Shown in pieces: positions 17,401 through 27,627 of a DNA stretch of 43,570 bases (position 1 is its first letter; every line of letters starts with the position of its first letter). Origin of the DNA: Paralimibaculum aggregatum. Lineage in GTDB: Bacteria > Pseudomonadota > Alphaproteobacteria > Rhodobacterales > Rhodobacteraceae. The position numbers and the translations under genes are program-made. The notes below the pieces were generated by a model. That model was not told the DNA's origin. It saw only the letters and a program-made list of their open reading frames with translations, and searched no databases. The stretch lies in contig NZ_BSYI01000046.1 of assembly GCF_030270585.1 (NCBI RefSeq), positions 1 to 43,570 of the forward strand, given 5' to 3'.

Positions 17401-19030
17401 CGGCGAGGGCGGCCAGCTTCCGGGCTTCAAGGTGACCGAGATGATCGCCAAGCTGCGGCACTCGACGCCGGGGGTGACGCTGATCTCGCCGCCGCCGCAC
17501 CACGACATCTACTCGATCGAGGACCTGGCGCAGCTGATCTATGACCTGAAGCAGATCAACCCGGTCGCCAAGGTCTGCGTGAAGCTGGTCTCCTCCACCG
17601 GGGTCGGCACCATCGCCGCGGGCGTCGCCAAGGCGAAGGCCGACGTGATCCTGATCTCGGGCCACAACGGCGGCACCGGCGCCAGCCCGCAGACCTCGAT
17701 CAAGTATGCCGGCCTGCCCTGGGAGATGGGGCTCTCCGAGGCGCATCAGGTGCTCTCGCTCAACGACCTGCGCGAGCGGGTGACGCTGCGCACCGATGGC
17801 GGCCTGCGCACCGGGCGCGACATCGTGATCGCGGCGATGATGGGCGCCGAGGAATACGGCATCGGCACCGCGGCGCTGATCGCCATGGGCTGCATCATGG
17901 TGCGGCAGTGCCAGTCCAACACCTGCCCGGTCGGCGTCTGCACCCAGGACCCGGCGCTGCGCGAGCGCTTCACCGGCACCGCCGACAAGGTGGTCAACCT
18001 GTTCACGCTGATGGCGCAGGAGATCCGCGAGATCATGGCCTCGATCGGCGCGCGCACGATCGACGAGATCATCGGCCGGGTCGACCTGCTGACCCAGGTC
18101 TCCCGCGGCGCGGCACATCTCGACGATCTCGACCTCAACCCGATGCTGGTGCGCGTCGACGAGGGCCGCGAGATCGCCTATCGCCGGACCCGCGAGCGCA
18201 CCCCGGTGCCGGACACGCTGGACGCGCAGATCGTCCAGGACGCCGAGCCGTTCTTCAAGGACGGCGAGAAGATGCGGCTCGACTACACGGTGCAGAACAC
18301 CCAGCGCACCGTGGGCACGCGGGTCTCGTCGCACATCGTGCGGCGCTTCGGCATGAACAACCAGCTGCGCGAGGGCCATCTCACCGTGCGCCTCGAGGGC
18401 TCGGCCGGGCAGTCGCTCGGCGCCTTCGCGGCGCCGGGGCTGAAGATCGAGGTGGTCGGCGATGCCAACGACTATGTCGGCAAGGGGCTCTCGGGCGGGG
18501 TGATCACGCTGCGCCCGCCGCTGGCCTCGCCGCTGAAGGCGGATGCCAACACGATCATCGGCAACACGGTGCTCTACGGCGCCACCGGCGGCAAGCTCTT
18601 CGCCGCCGGCCAGGCGGGCGAGCGCTTCTGCGTGCGCAACTCCGGCGCCACCGTGGTGGTCGAGGGCTGCGGCTCGAACGGCTGCGAGTACATGACCGGC
18701 GGCACCGCGGTGATCCTCGGCCCGGTCGGCGACAACTTCGGCGCCGGCATGACCGGGGGCATGGCCTTCGTCTATGACCCGGAGCAGGAGTTCGACCGGC
18801 GGATCAACCCCGAGACGATCCTGATGCAGCGGCTCGCCTCGGCGCACTGGACCGCGGCGCTGCACGCCCTGGTCTCGGAGCACGTGGCGCAGACCGGCAG
18901 CCGGCTCGGCGAGGAGATCCTGCGGCTCTGGGAGAGCGCCCGCGGCGATTTCTGGCAGATCTGCCCGCGCGAGATGGTGGAGCGGCTGAGCCATCCGCTC
19001 TCCGACAGCGCCGCCGCCGCCACCGCCTGA
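14495..19030 (+). CDS. gltB: Glutamate synthase large subunit GltB
   Basis: A 1511-residue alpha subunit of NADPH-GOGAT, which makes two glutamates from glutamine and 2-oxoglutarate. A 36-residue propeptide should be removed to expose the catalytic Cys37 (EEHASCGVGFVAS) of the class-II glutamine amidotransferase domain (about 37-430). The central domain and the FMN-binding synthase barrel follow (SPPPHHDIYSIEDLAQLI, LISGHNGGTGASPQTS). The [3Fe-4S] ligands are C1133, C1139 and C1144 (CIMVRQCQSNTC). The C-terminal GXGXG beta-helix ends the protein. The start at 14495 overlaps the preceding GFA stop. A hairpin lies just after the stop codon. Confidence 0.97.
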   Translation: MTERQDPRGFQPAAYEAARDRLAAEGMYLPEEEHASCGVGFVASVDGRPRRSVVEHGIAALQAIWHRGAVDADGKTGDGAGIHVQIPTGFFHDQIRRTGHEPNEGRLAVGQVFLPRTDFAAQETARTIVETEVLRLGYGIYGWRQVPVNIRVLGHKANATRPEIEQILIANTKGVPEDTFERELYVIRRRIEKAVARAQIQGCYICSLSCRSVIYKGMMLAEQVAEFYPDLKDQRFVSAFAIYHQRYSTNTFPQWWLAQPFRMLAHNGEINTLKGNLNWMKSHEIRMAAAEFGDLAEDIKPIVPNGSSDSAALDAVFEVMVRAGRNAPMAKTMLVPESWSNDAHMPDAWRAMYAYSNAVMEPWDGPAALAMTDGRWVCAGTDRNGLRPLRYVVTGDGLVIAGSEIGMVPVDEAGVREKGRLGPGQLLAIDLAEGRLLRDAEIKDELAAARPYAEWAGLVTDMTDSLEGQPERQPFEPGDLRRRQIAAGYSMEELEAILAPMGEEAKEAIGSMGDDTPAAVLSDRYRPLSHFFRQNFSQVTNPPIDSLREHRVMSLKTRFGNLKNVLDEDSSQTEILTLESPVVSTGQFEVLRRAFGDEHRVIDCTLAADSAPGALRAALDRIRSEAEEAVRAGAGHLILTDEGVGEDRIPLPMILATSAVQSWLTRQGLRTFCSLNVRSAECIDPHYFAVLIGVGATTVNAYLAEASLIDRVERGLMDGPAEAAIANFRSAVDWGLRKIMSKMGISVISSYRGGCNFEAVGLSRALCVEYFPGMPSRISGIGMSGIEAKLRAIHAQAFQGPGVLPIGGLYKARRRGEVHAWEAQLMHMMQAAVTQNSAEIWRKYSEGMAKRPPIHLRDLLAFKPMGEAIPLEEVESITSIRKRFVTPGMSLGALSPEAHKALNVAMNRIGAKSDSGEGGEDPKHFFPEPNGDNPSAKIKQVASGRFGVTAEYLNQCQELEIKVAQGAKPGEGGQLPGFKVTEMIAKLRHSTPGVTLISPPPHHDIYSIEDLAQLIYDLKQINPVAKVCVKLVSSTGVGTIAAGVAKAKADVILISGHNGGTGASPQTSIKYAGLPWEMGLSEAHQVLSLNDLRERVTLRTDGGLRTGRDIVIAAMMGAEEYGIGTAALIAMGCIMVRQCQSNTCPVGVCTQDPALRERFTGTADKVVNLFTLMAQEIREIMASIGARTIDEIIGRVDLLTQVSRGAAHLDDLDLNPMLVRVDEGREIAYRRTRERTPVPDTLDAQIVQDAEPFFKDGEKMRLDYTVQNTQRTVGTRVSSHIVRRFGMNNQLREGHLTVRLEGSAGQSLGAFAAPGLKIEVVGDANDYVGKGLSGGVITLRPPLASPLKADANTIIGNTVLYGATGGKLFAAGQAGERFCVRNSGATVVVEGCGSNGCEYMTGGTAVILGPVGDNFGAGMTGGMAFVYDPEQEFDRRINPETILMQRLASAHWTAALHALVSEHVAQTGSRLGEEILRLWESARGDFWQICPREMVERLSHPLSDSAAAATA

Positions 19031-19035
19031 ACCGG

Positions 19036-19059
19036 CCGGGGGCGGCCCGCCGCCCCCGG
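19036..19059 (+). terminator. Hairpin after gltB
   Basis: A perfect 10-bp stem, CCGGGGGCGG (19036-19045) and CCGCCCCCGG (19050-19059), with a 4-nt loop, 6 bp after the gltB stop. There is no T tract, so it could be a weak or Rho-assisted terminator. Confidence 0.55.
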
Positions 19060-19160
19060 GCCAATCTCGGGCCTATCCCGGGCCAGCCACCCGCCAGCCC
19101 CGGCCAGCTTCGGCCGGGATCGGCTGCCGGGACTTACCGGCAAGGTTCCGGCCGGCCCGG

Positions 19161-19853
19161 CTACTGCGCCGGCAGCCGCGCGCCGTCGATCCGGGCGAGG
19201 CTGTAATCCGAGGTGTCGCCCGCCGCCACCGCCGCGGCGGTGAACTCGATGCGGGTCAGCGCCGCCCCGGGGAAGGGGTGCTTGAGATAGATCACCCCGG
19301 CCTCGGCGGAGACCAGCTGGGCCTGCTCGAGCGGGCCGCTGGCGGCGATGCTGCCGTCCTCGCGGCTCGAGACCGAGATGGTGCCGAGCGCGGTCTCGCC
19401 GGAATAGCCGCGGATGATCGCGCGCTCGGTCGCGTCGCCGGCGACGCTGCCCGGATGGAAGAGATGCGCCAGGATGACGCTGCCGATGCGCTGCGGCACC
19501 GCGAAGTCGATCCGGATGCCCTCGCCGCCGCGCTGCTCCGCGCCCTCGCCGACCGGGCCCTGCAGCTCCGCCTCGTTGAAGCCGTTGCCCGGATCATGCG
19601 CGATGCCGAGGCCGCGGACATTGCCCCGCGCGGCGTCGATCTGCTGCGCGAAGCTGGCGCCCTCGGGCATTGCGCTGAGCACCGCCGGGCCGATGCTGCA
19701 GCGCGCGGCGCCGAGGCAGGGGCCATAGGTTCGCGGATCGATCACGAAGGCCTGTGCCGGCAGGGCCGCGAGCGCTGCGGCGGCGACCAGCCCGGCGATC
19801 AGGGCCGCGGCCGGCATGGCGGCGCGCGGGGTGGCGGATGCCGGCGACTGCAT
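19161..19853 (-). CDS. Secreted protein of unknown function
   Basis: A 230-residue protein with a signal peptide (about 1-37; hydrophobic LIAGLVAAAALAALPAQA, likely cleavage after AQA). The mature part is beta-rich in appearance, with one Cys pair close together (C47 and C53 region, YGPCLGAARCSIG) that could form a disulfide. It contains IRIDFAVPQRIGSVILAHLF and ALTRIEFTAAAVAAGDTSDYSLARIDG, reminiscent of secreted jelly-roll proteins, but no family is recognised. The start at 19853 (MQSPASATPR) is chosen because GGGAGAAC lies upstream; an alternative is 19877. Confidence 0.75.
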   Translation of the reverse strand: MQSPASATPRAAMPAAALIAGLVAAAALAALPAQAFVIDPRTYGPCLGAARCSIGPAVLSAMPEGASFAQQIDAARGNVRGLGIAHDPGNGFNEAELQGPVGEGAEQRGGEGIRIDFAVPQRIGSVILAHLFHPGSVAGDATERAIIRGYSGETALGTISVSSREDGSIAASGPLEQAQLVSAEAGVIYLKHPFPGAALTRIEFTAAAVAAGDTSDYSLARIDGARLPAQ

Positions 19854-19983
19854 GATGTTCTCCCTCAACCTACTCAACCCTTGCTCCCGCCTGCTGCCGG
19901 CGCGTTCGGCCGGTCCGTCCCGTAATGCGGGCGCGGTGGGGCGAGCATAGCCGAGCCGCGGCGGATGGCAAAGCGCCCTGCCG

Positions 19984-20634
19984 TCAGGCCCGCACCACCC
20001 GGAGCGTCAGGTTGAGCCGCCCGCCGCCGGGCAGCAGGTCGCCCTCGCCGAAGAGGATGCGGTCGACCCCGTGATAGGCGAGCCGCGAGGCGCCGCCCAT
20101 GGCCAGCACGTCGCCCGAGCGCAGGATGGTGGAGCGGGTCGGCCCGCGCCGCTCGGTGCCGCCGATGCGGAACCGCGCCGGATCGCCGAGCGAGATCGAG
20201 ACCACCGGCGCCGCGAAGGCCGCCTCGCCCTCGTCGGCATCGCGGTGCAGCCCCATGCGCGCGCCCTCGCCATACCAGTTGACCAGGCAGCAGTCCGGCG
20301 GCTCCGGCCAGCCAGAGACGGCGCGCCAGACCGCGAGCACCGGCTCCGGGATCGGCGGCCAGCGGCGCCCGGTCTCCGGGTGCCGGGGGCTGTAGGCATA
20401 GCGGCCGCGCTCGATCACCCAGCCGAGCCGGCCCGCCGCGGTCATCCGCACCGACATCGGCCTGCCCCAGGCGGTGACCGGGCGCAGCAGCGGCGCCTCG
20501 GCCGCCACGTCGCGCAGCGCATCGGCCATCGCCGCCTGCGCCGCGCGGTCGAGGAAGCCGCGCCGCAGGATCGCCCCGGGGGCCAGTTCTTCCTTGCCAG
20601 CGGGCGGATCGGGGATCAGTTTCGGGTCAGACAT
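19984..20634 (-). CDS. alkB: 2-oxoglutarate/Fe(II)-dependent dioxygenase AlkB
   Basis: A 216-residue DNA/RNA repair dioxygenase that removes alkyl groups such as 1-methyladenine and 3-methylcytosine. Iron ligands are H130 and D132 (MGLHRDADE) and H188 (LAYHGVDR). The 2-oxoglutarate-binding arginines R206 and R212 lie in RLNLTLRVVR. The segment YSPRHPETGRRWPPIP and NWYGEGARMG are typical. The start at 20634 (MSDPKLIPDP) fits the family; the open frame further upstream overlaps the divergent lipoprotein gene. No Ada box or Ada regulator is nearby. Confidence 0.93.
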   Translation of the reverse strand: MSDPKLIPDPPAGKEELAPGAILRRGFLDRAAQAAMADALRDVAAEAPLLRPVTAWGRPMSVRMTAAGRLGWVIERGRYAYSPRHPETGRRWPPIPEPVLAVWRAVSGWPEPPDCCLVNWYGEGARMGLHRDADEGEAAFAAPVVSISLGDPARFRIGGTERRGPTRSTILRSGDVLAMGGASRLAYHGVDRILFGEGDLLPGGGRLNLTLRVVRA

Positions 20635-20683
20635 CTCGACGTTGCGTAAGGCGCGTGCGGTGCGCCAACAGGAGGTTCGGTCC

Positions 20684-21313
20684 ATGCGGTTCGGTTTGTC
20701 CAGTCTCTTCGCCGCCGCGGCCCTGGCGGGGCTGGCGGCCTGCGCCAACCAGTACGATCTCGGCACCGCCGACACCGCGGTGCCGCGCACCAGCGGGCCA
20801 GTGGCGATCACGGTGATCGAGCGGCGCGACAGCGTGCTGGCGGGCCGCAAGCCGCCGAGCTTCGTCGGGCTGCAGTCGCTCGGGGTGGGCGAGCCGCTGG
20901 ATGTCACCACCTCCTCGGGCCAGCCGCTCGCGGACGACATGGCCGAGCTGCTGGCGGCGGCGTTCTACCGGCAGCAGACCGAGACCTGGGTGGTGCGCAG
21001 CAGCTTCGGCGACACCGCCGCGGACGCCTTCCGGGCGTTCCTCGCCAGCCCCTCCGACCGGCTGCTGCTGATCGAGATCCGGGAATGGCAGACCGACACG
21101 CTGATCTCGGTCTCGGCGACCTGGGATCTGGTGGCGCGGGTCTATGACCGCGACGGCACCGTGCTGGCCGAGGAACGCGAGCGCGGTAGCCGCGAATGGG
21201 AGGAGACCGTGATCCTCGACGAGCAGAAGGGCCGGATCGCGGCGGACCATCTCTCGGCGCTGCTCGGCGCGCTGCTGGGGCGGCGCTCGATCGCCGCCGC
21301 GCTGGCGAGCTGA
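20684..21313 (+). CDS. Predicted lipoprotein of unknown function
   Basis: A 209-residue lipoprotein with a lipobox LAAC ending at C20, after MRFGLSSLFAAAALAGLAAC. The mature part has about 190 residues and an alpha/beta look (FVGLQSLGVGEPLDVTTSSG; LLLIEIREWQTDTLISVSATWDLVARVYD). Such proteins occur upstream of dnaK in related genomes, as far as I recall, but no function is known. The start at 20684 has AGGAGG ten bases upstream. It is divergent from alkB with 49 bp between the two starts, and it is followed by the dnaK heat-shock promoter. Confidence 0.85.
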   Translation: MRFGLSSLFAAAALAGLAACANQYDLGTADTAVPRTSGPVAITVIERRDSVLAGRKPPSFVGLQSLGVGEPLDVTTSSGQPLADDMAELLAAAFYRQQTETWVVRSSFGDTAADAFRAFLASPSDRLLLIEIREWQTDTLISVSATWDLVARVYDRDGTVLAEERERGSREWEETVILDEQKGRIAADHLSALLGALLGRRSIAAALAS

Positions 21314-21398
21314 GCGGGCAGTTGGGCGCCATCCGCCAGGGCGGTTCCGGCCGGGTCCGGAGGCCGCCTGCGCGACTGTGCCGCGGGCCGCGCAATCG

Positions 21399-21427
21399 CT
21401 TGCAGCACGCGACGCCTCTCCCTATAT
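21399..21427 (+). promoter_or_regulatory. RpoH-type heat-shock promoter of dnaK
   Basis: CTTG (21399-21402), 18 bp, and CCTATAT (21421-21427) match the alphaproteobacterial RpoH consensus CTTG-N17/18-CYTATNT. The -10 lies about 97 bp before the dnaK start. Heat-shock control of dnaK by RpoH is established in alphaproteobacteria. The methyltransferase and dnaJ downstream are probably transcribed from it as well. Confidence 0.8.
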
Positions 21428-21523
21428 GCCCGCAGGATATCCCCTCCAGGATGTGACGTGGGATTGCCGTCCGGGGGCCGCGACCGGACCCGGACGCATA
21501 AATCGCCAAGAGGAGCCTCACAT

Positions 21524-23464
<1,941 letters not shown>

Positions 23465-23480
23465 CCGGGAGCGGGCCCGC

Positions 23481-24371
23481 ATGGGCGGGATGACGGTCGA
23501 TCCGCCATTCGGCACCCATGCGCTGCCGCCCTGGCTCGAGCGCCTGCGCCGCTTCGGCGGCCGGCTCGGGCGCGGGGCGGCGGCGCGGCGGGCCACCTCG
23601 GCGATCCGGCGGCTCTGCCAGGCGGGGCGGCCGGATCCGTTCGATGTCGAACCCTTCGCGGGGCAGCGCGCGCGGCTCTATCCGAGCGACAACCTCTCGG
23701 AGAAGCGCGTGTTCGCCGCGCCTCAGTTCTGGGACTGGGCCGAGCGCGCGGCGCTGGCCCGGGCAATGGCGGCAACCGATGCGCCCTTCCATTTCGTCGA
23801 TGCCGGCGCCAATGCCGGGCTCTACAGCCTCGCGGTGCGGAGCTTCGGGCCGGCGCGGATCCTCGCGGTGGAGCCCGCGCCGGCGGCGCTGTCGCGGCTG
23901 CGCACCAACCTCGCGCTCTCGGGCGCGGCGGAGGTGACGGTGGCACCGGTGGCGCTCTCCGACCGGGCCGGCACCGCGCATATCGCCGCGGCCGGGAGCA
24001 ATCTCGGCGAGGCGGCGCTGGGCGATGCCGGCACCGAGGTCGAGACCCTGCCGCTGCTCGATCTGCTCGAGGCGCAGGGGTTCGGCCGGGTCGATGCGCT
24101 GAAGATCGACATCGAGGGCCACGAGGAGCCGGTGCTGGCGGATTTCCTCGCCCGCGCGCCGGCGGCGCTCTGGCCGCGGCTGGCGATCCTCGAGGCGCGG
24201 CGCGGGGCCGAGACGCCGGCACTGGCGCTGATGCGCGCGCACGGCTATGTCATTGTCGAGCGGACCAAGATGAACGCGATCCTGGGCCTGGCGCATGCGG
24301 AAACGGGCGCCGCGCCGGCCGGGACGACGCAGCTGCAAGAAAACACGGACGGGGCCGATGGCAAAGCGTGA
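23481..24371 (+). CDS. FkbM family methyltransferase
   Basis: A 296-residue SAM-dependent methyltransferase. The AdoMet-binding motif is [21 protein letters not shown] (about residues 96-116), followed by [17 protein letters not shown] and the family-specific [16 protein letters not shown]. FkbM members methylate hydroxyl groups on polyketides, sugars or glycans; this one's substrate is unknown. The Arg-rich N-terminus (about 20-45) is variable. It starts 16 bp after dnaK and overlaps dnaJ by 14 bp, so it is part of the dnaK-dnaJ transcript. A GTG or later ATG start (23490) is possible. Confidence 0.88.
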   Translation: MGGMTVDPPFGTHALPPWLERLRRFGGRLGRGAAARRATSAIRRLCQAGRPDPFDVEPFAGQRARLYPSDNLSEKRVFAAPQFWDWAERAALARAMAATDAPFHFVDAGANAGLYSLAVRSFGPARILAVEPAPAALSRLRTNLALSGAAEVTVAPVALSDRAGTAHIAAAGSNLGEAALGDAGTEVETLPLLDLLEAQGFGRVDALKIDIEGHEEPVLADFLARAPAALWPRLAILEARRGAETPALALMRAHGYVIVERTKMNAILGLAHAETGAAPAGTTQLQENTDGADGKA

Positions 24372-25506
24372 CTTCTACGAGACCCTAGGTGTCAACCGGG
24401 GCGCCTCTGCCGACGAGATCAAGAAGGCCTACAAGCGCAAGGTGCGCGAACTGCACCCGGACCAGAACCGCGACAACCCGGATGCGGAGTCGCTGTTCAA
24501 GGAGGTCAACGAGGCCTACGACATCCTGAAGGATGCCGACAAGAAGGCGGCCTACGACCAGTTCGGCCATGCCGCCTTCGAGGCCGGCGGCCCGGGCGCG
24601 CCGCGCGGCGGCGGCGCCGGGCAGCAGGACTTCTCCTCGGCCTTCTCGGATGTCTTCGAGGATCTCTTCGGCGAGTTCATGGGCCGCGGCGGCGGCGGGC
24701 GCCGCGGCGGCGGGCCGCAGCGCGGCGCGGATCTGCGCTACAACCTGAAGATCACCCTCGAGGAAGCCTTCACCGGCAAGCAGCAGACCATCCGCGTGCC
24801 CGGCTCGGTGCCCTGCGATGCCTGCCGCGGCAGCGGCTCGGAGGGCGGCGCGCAGCCGACCTCCTGCCCGACCTGCGGCGGCCATGGCAAGGTGCGCGCG
24901 CAGCAGGGCTTCTTCACCATCGAGCGGACCTGCCCGACCTGCGCCGGCCGCGGCAAGATCGTGAAGACCCCCTGCACCAAGTGCGCCGGGGCCGGCAACC
25001 TGCGCCGCGAGCGCACGCTGAATGTCGACATTCCGGCCGGCGTCGATACCGGCACCCGGATCCGGCTGGCCGGCGAGGGCGAGGCCGGGCCGCGCGGCGG
25101 GCCGGCGGGCGATCTCTACATCTTCGTCGACATCGAGGCGCATCCGCTGTTCGAGCGCGACCGGCTCGATCTCTACTGCCGCATCCCGGTGCCGATGACC
25201 ACGGCGGCGCTGGGCGGCGAGATCGAGGCGCCGACGCTGGATGGCGGCCGCAGCCGGGTGAAGATCCCGGCCGGGGTGCAGAACGGCAAGCGCCTGCGCC
25301 TGCGCGGCAAGGGCATGCCGGCGCTGCAGCGCCCGGGCCAGGTGGGCGATCTCTACATCGAGCTCTCGGTGGAGACCCCGGTGAACCTGACCAGCCGGCA
25401 GAAGGAGCTGCTCCGCGAGTTCGAGAAGGAAGCCTCGAACAACAGCCCGGAGAGCAAGGACTTCTTCAGCAAGGTCAAGAGCTTCTGGGATTCGATGACC
25501 GGCTGA
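24358..25506 (+). CDS. dnaJ: Molecular chaperone DnaJ (Hsp40)
   Basis: A 382-residue type-I Hsp40. The J domain (about 1-70) has the HPD motif at 33-35 for stimulating DnaK. A Gly/Phe-rich region (about 76-120) follows. The zinc domain has four CxxCxGxG repeats (C153/C156, C170/C173, C192/C195, C206/C209). The C-terminal peptide-binding domains end in [11 protein letters not shown]. The start at 24358 is within the end of the methyltransferase gene, a 14-bp overlap that suggests coupling. A strong hairpin terminator follows the stop and is shared with the convergent hsp20 gene. Confidence 0.97.
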   Translation: MAKRDFYETLGVNRGASADEIKKAYKRKVRELHPDQNRDNPDAESLFKEVNEAYDILKDADKKAAYDQFGHAAFEAGGPGAPRGGGAGQQDFSSAFSDVFEDLFGEFMGRGGGGRRGGGPQRGADLRYNLKITLEEAFTGKQQTIRVPGSVPCDACRGSGSEGGAQPTSCPTCGGHGKVRAQQGFFTIERTCPTCAGRGKIVKTPCTKCAGAGNLRRERTLNVDIPAGVDTGTRIRLAGEGEAGPRGGPAGDLYIFVDIEAHPLFERDRLDLYCRIPVPMTTAALGGEIEAPTLDGGRSRVKIPAGVQNGKRLRLRGKGMPALQRPGQVGDLYIELSVETPVNLTSRQKELLREFEKEASNNSPESKDFFSKVKSFWDSMTG

Positions 25507-25533
25507 GGCCGGCCGGTTCCGCAGCCGCTGCCG

Positions 25534-25558
25534 GCGCCGGGAGGGAGCCTCCCGGCGC
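25534..25558. terminator. Shared hairpin terminator of dnaJ and hsp20
   Basis: A perfect 11-bp stem, GCGCCGGGAGG (25534-25544) and CCTCCCGGCGC (25548-25558), with a 3-nt loop. It sits in the 72-bp gap between convergent dnaJ and hsp20 stops and can serve both. No T tract is seen on either side. Confidence 0.7.
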
Positions 25559-25578
25559 AGGCCGTTTCGCTGCGGGGC

Positions 25579-25992
25579 TCAGCCGCCGATCCTGATCTTC
25601 TGCGGCTTCGGCGCGTCGGGCGCGGCCTTCGGCACGGTGACGGTCAGCACGCCATCGGTGAAATCCGCCGAGATGCCCTCGGCCGCGGCATCGGCAGGCA
25701 GGCGGAAGCTGCGCTGGAACCGGCCGAACTGGCGCTCGGAGAAGAAGTAGCCCTCCGTCTTCTCGGTGCGCTCGGACCTCTTCTCCCCCTTCACCGTCAG
25801 CACGCCGTCATGCAGCTCGATCTCGATGTCGTCCTGCCTGACGCCGGGCAGCTCGAGGCCGATGCGATAGGCATTCTCGTGCGCGGCCGCGTCGGATCGC
25901 GGCGAGAACCAGTCGGCGATCTGCTGCGTCGCCTGGCGGAAGGGTTCGAACACGTCGGGCCACCAGCCGGGCCCATGCGATTTCTCGATCAT
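25579..25992 (-). CDS. Hsp20-family small heat-shock protein
   Basis: A 137-residue alpha-crystallin-type chaperone that holds unfolding proteins for the DnaK system. A short N-terminal arm (about 1-35, MIEKSHGPGW) precedes the crystallin domain (about 38-122; AYRIGLELPGVRQDDIEIEL, VLTVKGEKRSE, FQRSFRLPA, DGVLTVTVPK). The C-terminal tail carries KIRIGG, an I-x-I motif used in oligomer assembly. The start at 25992 has GGAG upstream. It faces dnaJ tail to tail and dapB head to head. No clear RpoH promoter was found upstream. Confidence 0.93.
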   Translation of the reverse strand: MIEKSHGPGWWPDVFEPFRQATQQIADWFSPRSDAAAHENAYRIGLELPGVRQDDIEIELHDGVLTVKGEKRSERTEKTEGYFFSERQFGRFQRSFRLPADAAAEGISADFTDGVLTVTVPKAAPDAPKPQKIRIGG

Positions 25993-26068
25993 GACGCTCT
26001 CCAATGGGTTGGATCGGTGGCGCCGGTATGGCGCCGGGCCGGGCGGCGCGCATTGACGGGCATCAAAT

Positions 26069-26094
26069 CGCCCCGGCGCCAGATTGCCGGGGCG
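26069..26094. promoter_or_regulatory. Perfect hairpin between hsp20 and dapB
   Basis: CGCCCCGGC (26069-26077) and GCCGGGGCG (26086-26094) form a perfect 9-bp inverted repeat with an 8-nt loop, in the 142-bp divergent gap. It overlaps the likely dapB -35 and would lie in a transcript running leftward to hsp20. Role unknown; an operator or 5'-leader structure is possible. Confidence 0.4.
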
Positions 26095-26112
26095 GCCCGG
26101 CATTGCTATCGA
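26084..26112 (+). promoter_or_regulatory. Possible sigma-70 promoter of dapB
   Basis: TTGCCG (26084-26089), a 17-bp spacer and TATCGA (26107-26112), 22 bp before the dapB start codon. The -35 part lies in the right arm of the hairpin at 26069-26094. Confidence 0.4.
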
Positions 26113-26134
26113 GGGGGCAAATGGGAGGCGCGAG

Positions 26135-26947
26135 ATGAACCAAGAGGTGCCGATCGCCGTCGTGGGCGTGGCCGGGCGGATGGGCCGGATGCTGGTGGAC
26201 GCGGTTGCCGAGGCCGAGGGGGCGCGGCTCTGCGGCGTCACCGAGCGGCCGGGGCACCCCTGGGTGGGGCGCGATCTCGGCGAGGCGCTGGGCGGCGCGC
26301 CGATCGGCGTGAAGGTCGAGGACGAGCCGCTCGAGGTGTTCGCCCGCGCCCGCGCGGTGCTCGACTTCACCGCCCCGGTGGCGACCGTCGCCCATGCCGA
26401 GCTGGCGGCGCAGGCGCGGCTGGTGCATGTGGTCGGCACCACCGGCATGGCGGCGGCCGACGATGCGCGGCTCGATGCGGCGGCGCGCCATGCCGTGGTG
26501 GTCCGCGCCGGCAACATGTCGCTGGGCGTCAACCTGCTGGTCGAGCTCACGCGGAAGGTGGCGGCGGCGCTCGGGCCGGACTACGATATCGAGGTGGTCG
26601 AGATGCACCACCGGCACAAGGTCGACGCGCCCTCGGGCACCGCGCTGATGCTCGGCGAGGCGGCGGCGGCGGGCCGCGGCGTCGAGCTCGGGCAGGTCGC
26701 CGACCGCGGCCGCGACGGGCAGACCGGACCGCGCGCGAAGGGCGCCATCGGCATGGCGGCGCTGCGCGGCGGCGATGTCGTCGGGGAACATGATGTGGTA
26801 TTTGCGGGTCCCGGTGAACGCATCATCTTGCGCCACGTCGCGACAGACCGCATGATCTTCGCACGGGGGGCGGTCAGGGCCGCGCTCTGGGGTCAGGAGC
26901 AGAAGCCCGGCCTCTACGCGATGCGCGACGTGCTCGGCCTCGGCTGA
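26135..26947 (+). CDS. dapB: 4-hydroxy-tetrahydrodipicolinate reductase DapB
   Basis: A 270-residue enzyme of the diaminopimelate/lysine pathway, reducing hydroxy-tetrahydrodipicolinate with NAD(P)H. The N-terminal Rossmann motif is [24 protein letters not shown] (99-104) and the catalytic segment [15 protein letters not shown] (His158/His159, Lys162) are typical. [17 protein letters not shown] lies near the end. The start at 26135 is preceded by GGGAGGCG. It makes both lysine and the cell-wall diaminopimelate. It is divergent from hsp20 and followed by a DUF1489 gene. Confidence 0.96.
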   Translation: MNQEVPIAVVGVAGRMGRMLVDAVAEAEGARLCGVTERPGHPWVGRDLGEALGGAPIGVKVEDEPLEVFARARAVLDFTAPVATVAHAELAAQARLVHVVGTTGMAAADDARLDAAARHAVVVRAGNMSLGVNLLVELTRKVAAALGPDYDIEVVEMHHRHKVDAPSGTALMLGEAAAAGRGVELGQVADRGRDGQTGPRAKGAIGMAALRGGDVVGEHDVVFAGPGERIILRHVATDRMIFARGAVRAALWGQEQKPGLYAMRDVLGLG

Positions 26948-27031
26948 CCGGATCGGATCTGATCGGTCCGGGCCGGGGCGCGCGCGGGCGATGCGCGGCT
27001 GGCCGGGACGTGATAGGATCGGGAGGCGGAC

Positions 27032-27523
27032 ATGGCGGACGGCACGGTGAGCGGCAGCGGTGACGGCGGTGCATCCGGCGGGCGGCTGCATCTGCTCAAG
27101 CTCTGCGTCGGCACCGACAGCGTGGCGGATCTGGCCGACTGGCAGCGCAAGCGTGCCGCCGAGCGCAGGCGCCAGGGGGCCCGGGCCTGCCCGGTGCATG
27201 TGACGCGGATGTGGCCGCGGCGCGAGGCCGAGCTGCTGGCCGGCGGCTCGCTCTACTGGGTGGTGCGCGGGGTGATCGCGGTGCGCCAGCGGATCCTCGC
27301 GCTCGAGGCGGTTATCGGCGACGACGGCATCCGGCGCTGCGCCATCGTCCTCGATCCGGAGCTGATCCGCACCGAGGGGCGAGGCTGCCGGCCCTTCCAG
27401 GGCTGGCGCTATCTCGGCGCAGGGGATGCCCCTGCCGATCTCGGCGCCGCGGCGGCCGCGGAGGGCGATCTGCCCGCCGGGCTGCAGAGCGCGCTGGCGG
27501 AATTCGGGCTGCGCGCCCGCTGA
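27032..27523 (+). CDS. DUF1489 family protein
   Basis: A 163-residue cytoplasmic protein of unknown function matching the alphaproteobacterial DUF1489 family. Recognisable features are LHLLKLCVGTDSVADLADWQ at the N-terminus, HVTRMWPRREAELLAGGSLYWVVRGVI, RQRILALEAVIGDDGIRRCAIVLDPELI and RPFQGWRYL. The first 17 residues (Gly/Ser-rich) are variable. The start at 27032 follows GGGAGGCGG. It lies 84 bp after dapB. No catalytic residues can be proposed. Confidence 0.85.
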   Translation: MADGTVSGSGDGGASGGRLHLLKLCVGTDSVADLADWQRKRAAERRRQGARACPVHVTRMWPRREAELLAGGSLYWVVRGVIAVRQRILALEAVIGDDGIRRCAIVLDPELIRTEGRGCRPFQGWRYLGAGDAPADLGAAAAAEGDLPAGLQSALAEFGLRAR

Positions 27524-27627
27524 GGCGCAGGCCCGGCGACACGTGGCGGCGGCGAGCGCCCTCCGGCGGCGGGGGCGGCCGGCGCAGGGCCGGTTCGCGG
27601 CCGAACCAAGGGAGGCAGACCCCGCGC

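Noticed and set aside
14393-18994. A 1533-codon open frame antisense to gltB
   Set aside because: It is a shadow of gltB at high G+C. It has His/Arg/Leu/Ala-rich composition and no domain, whereas the plus strand encodes full-length GltB.
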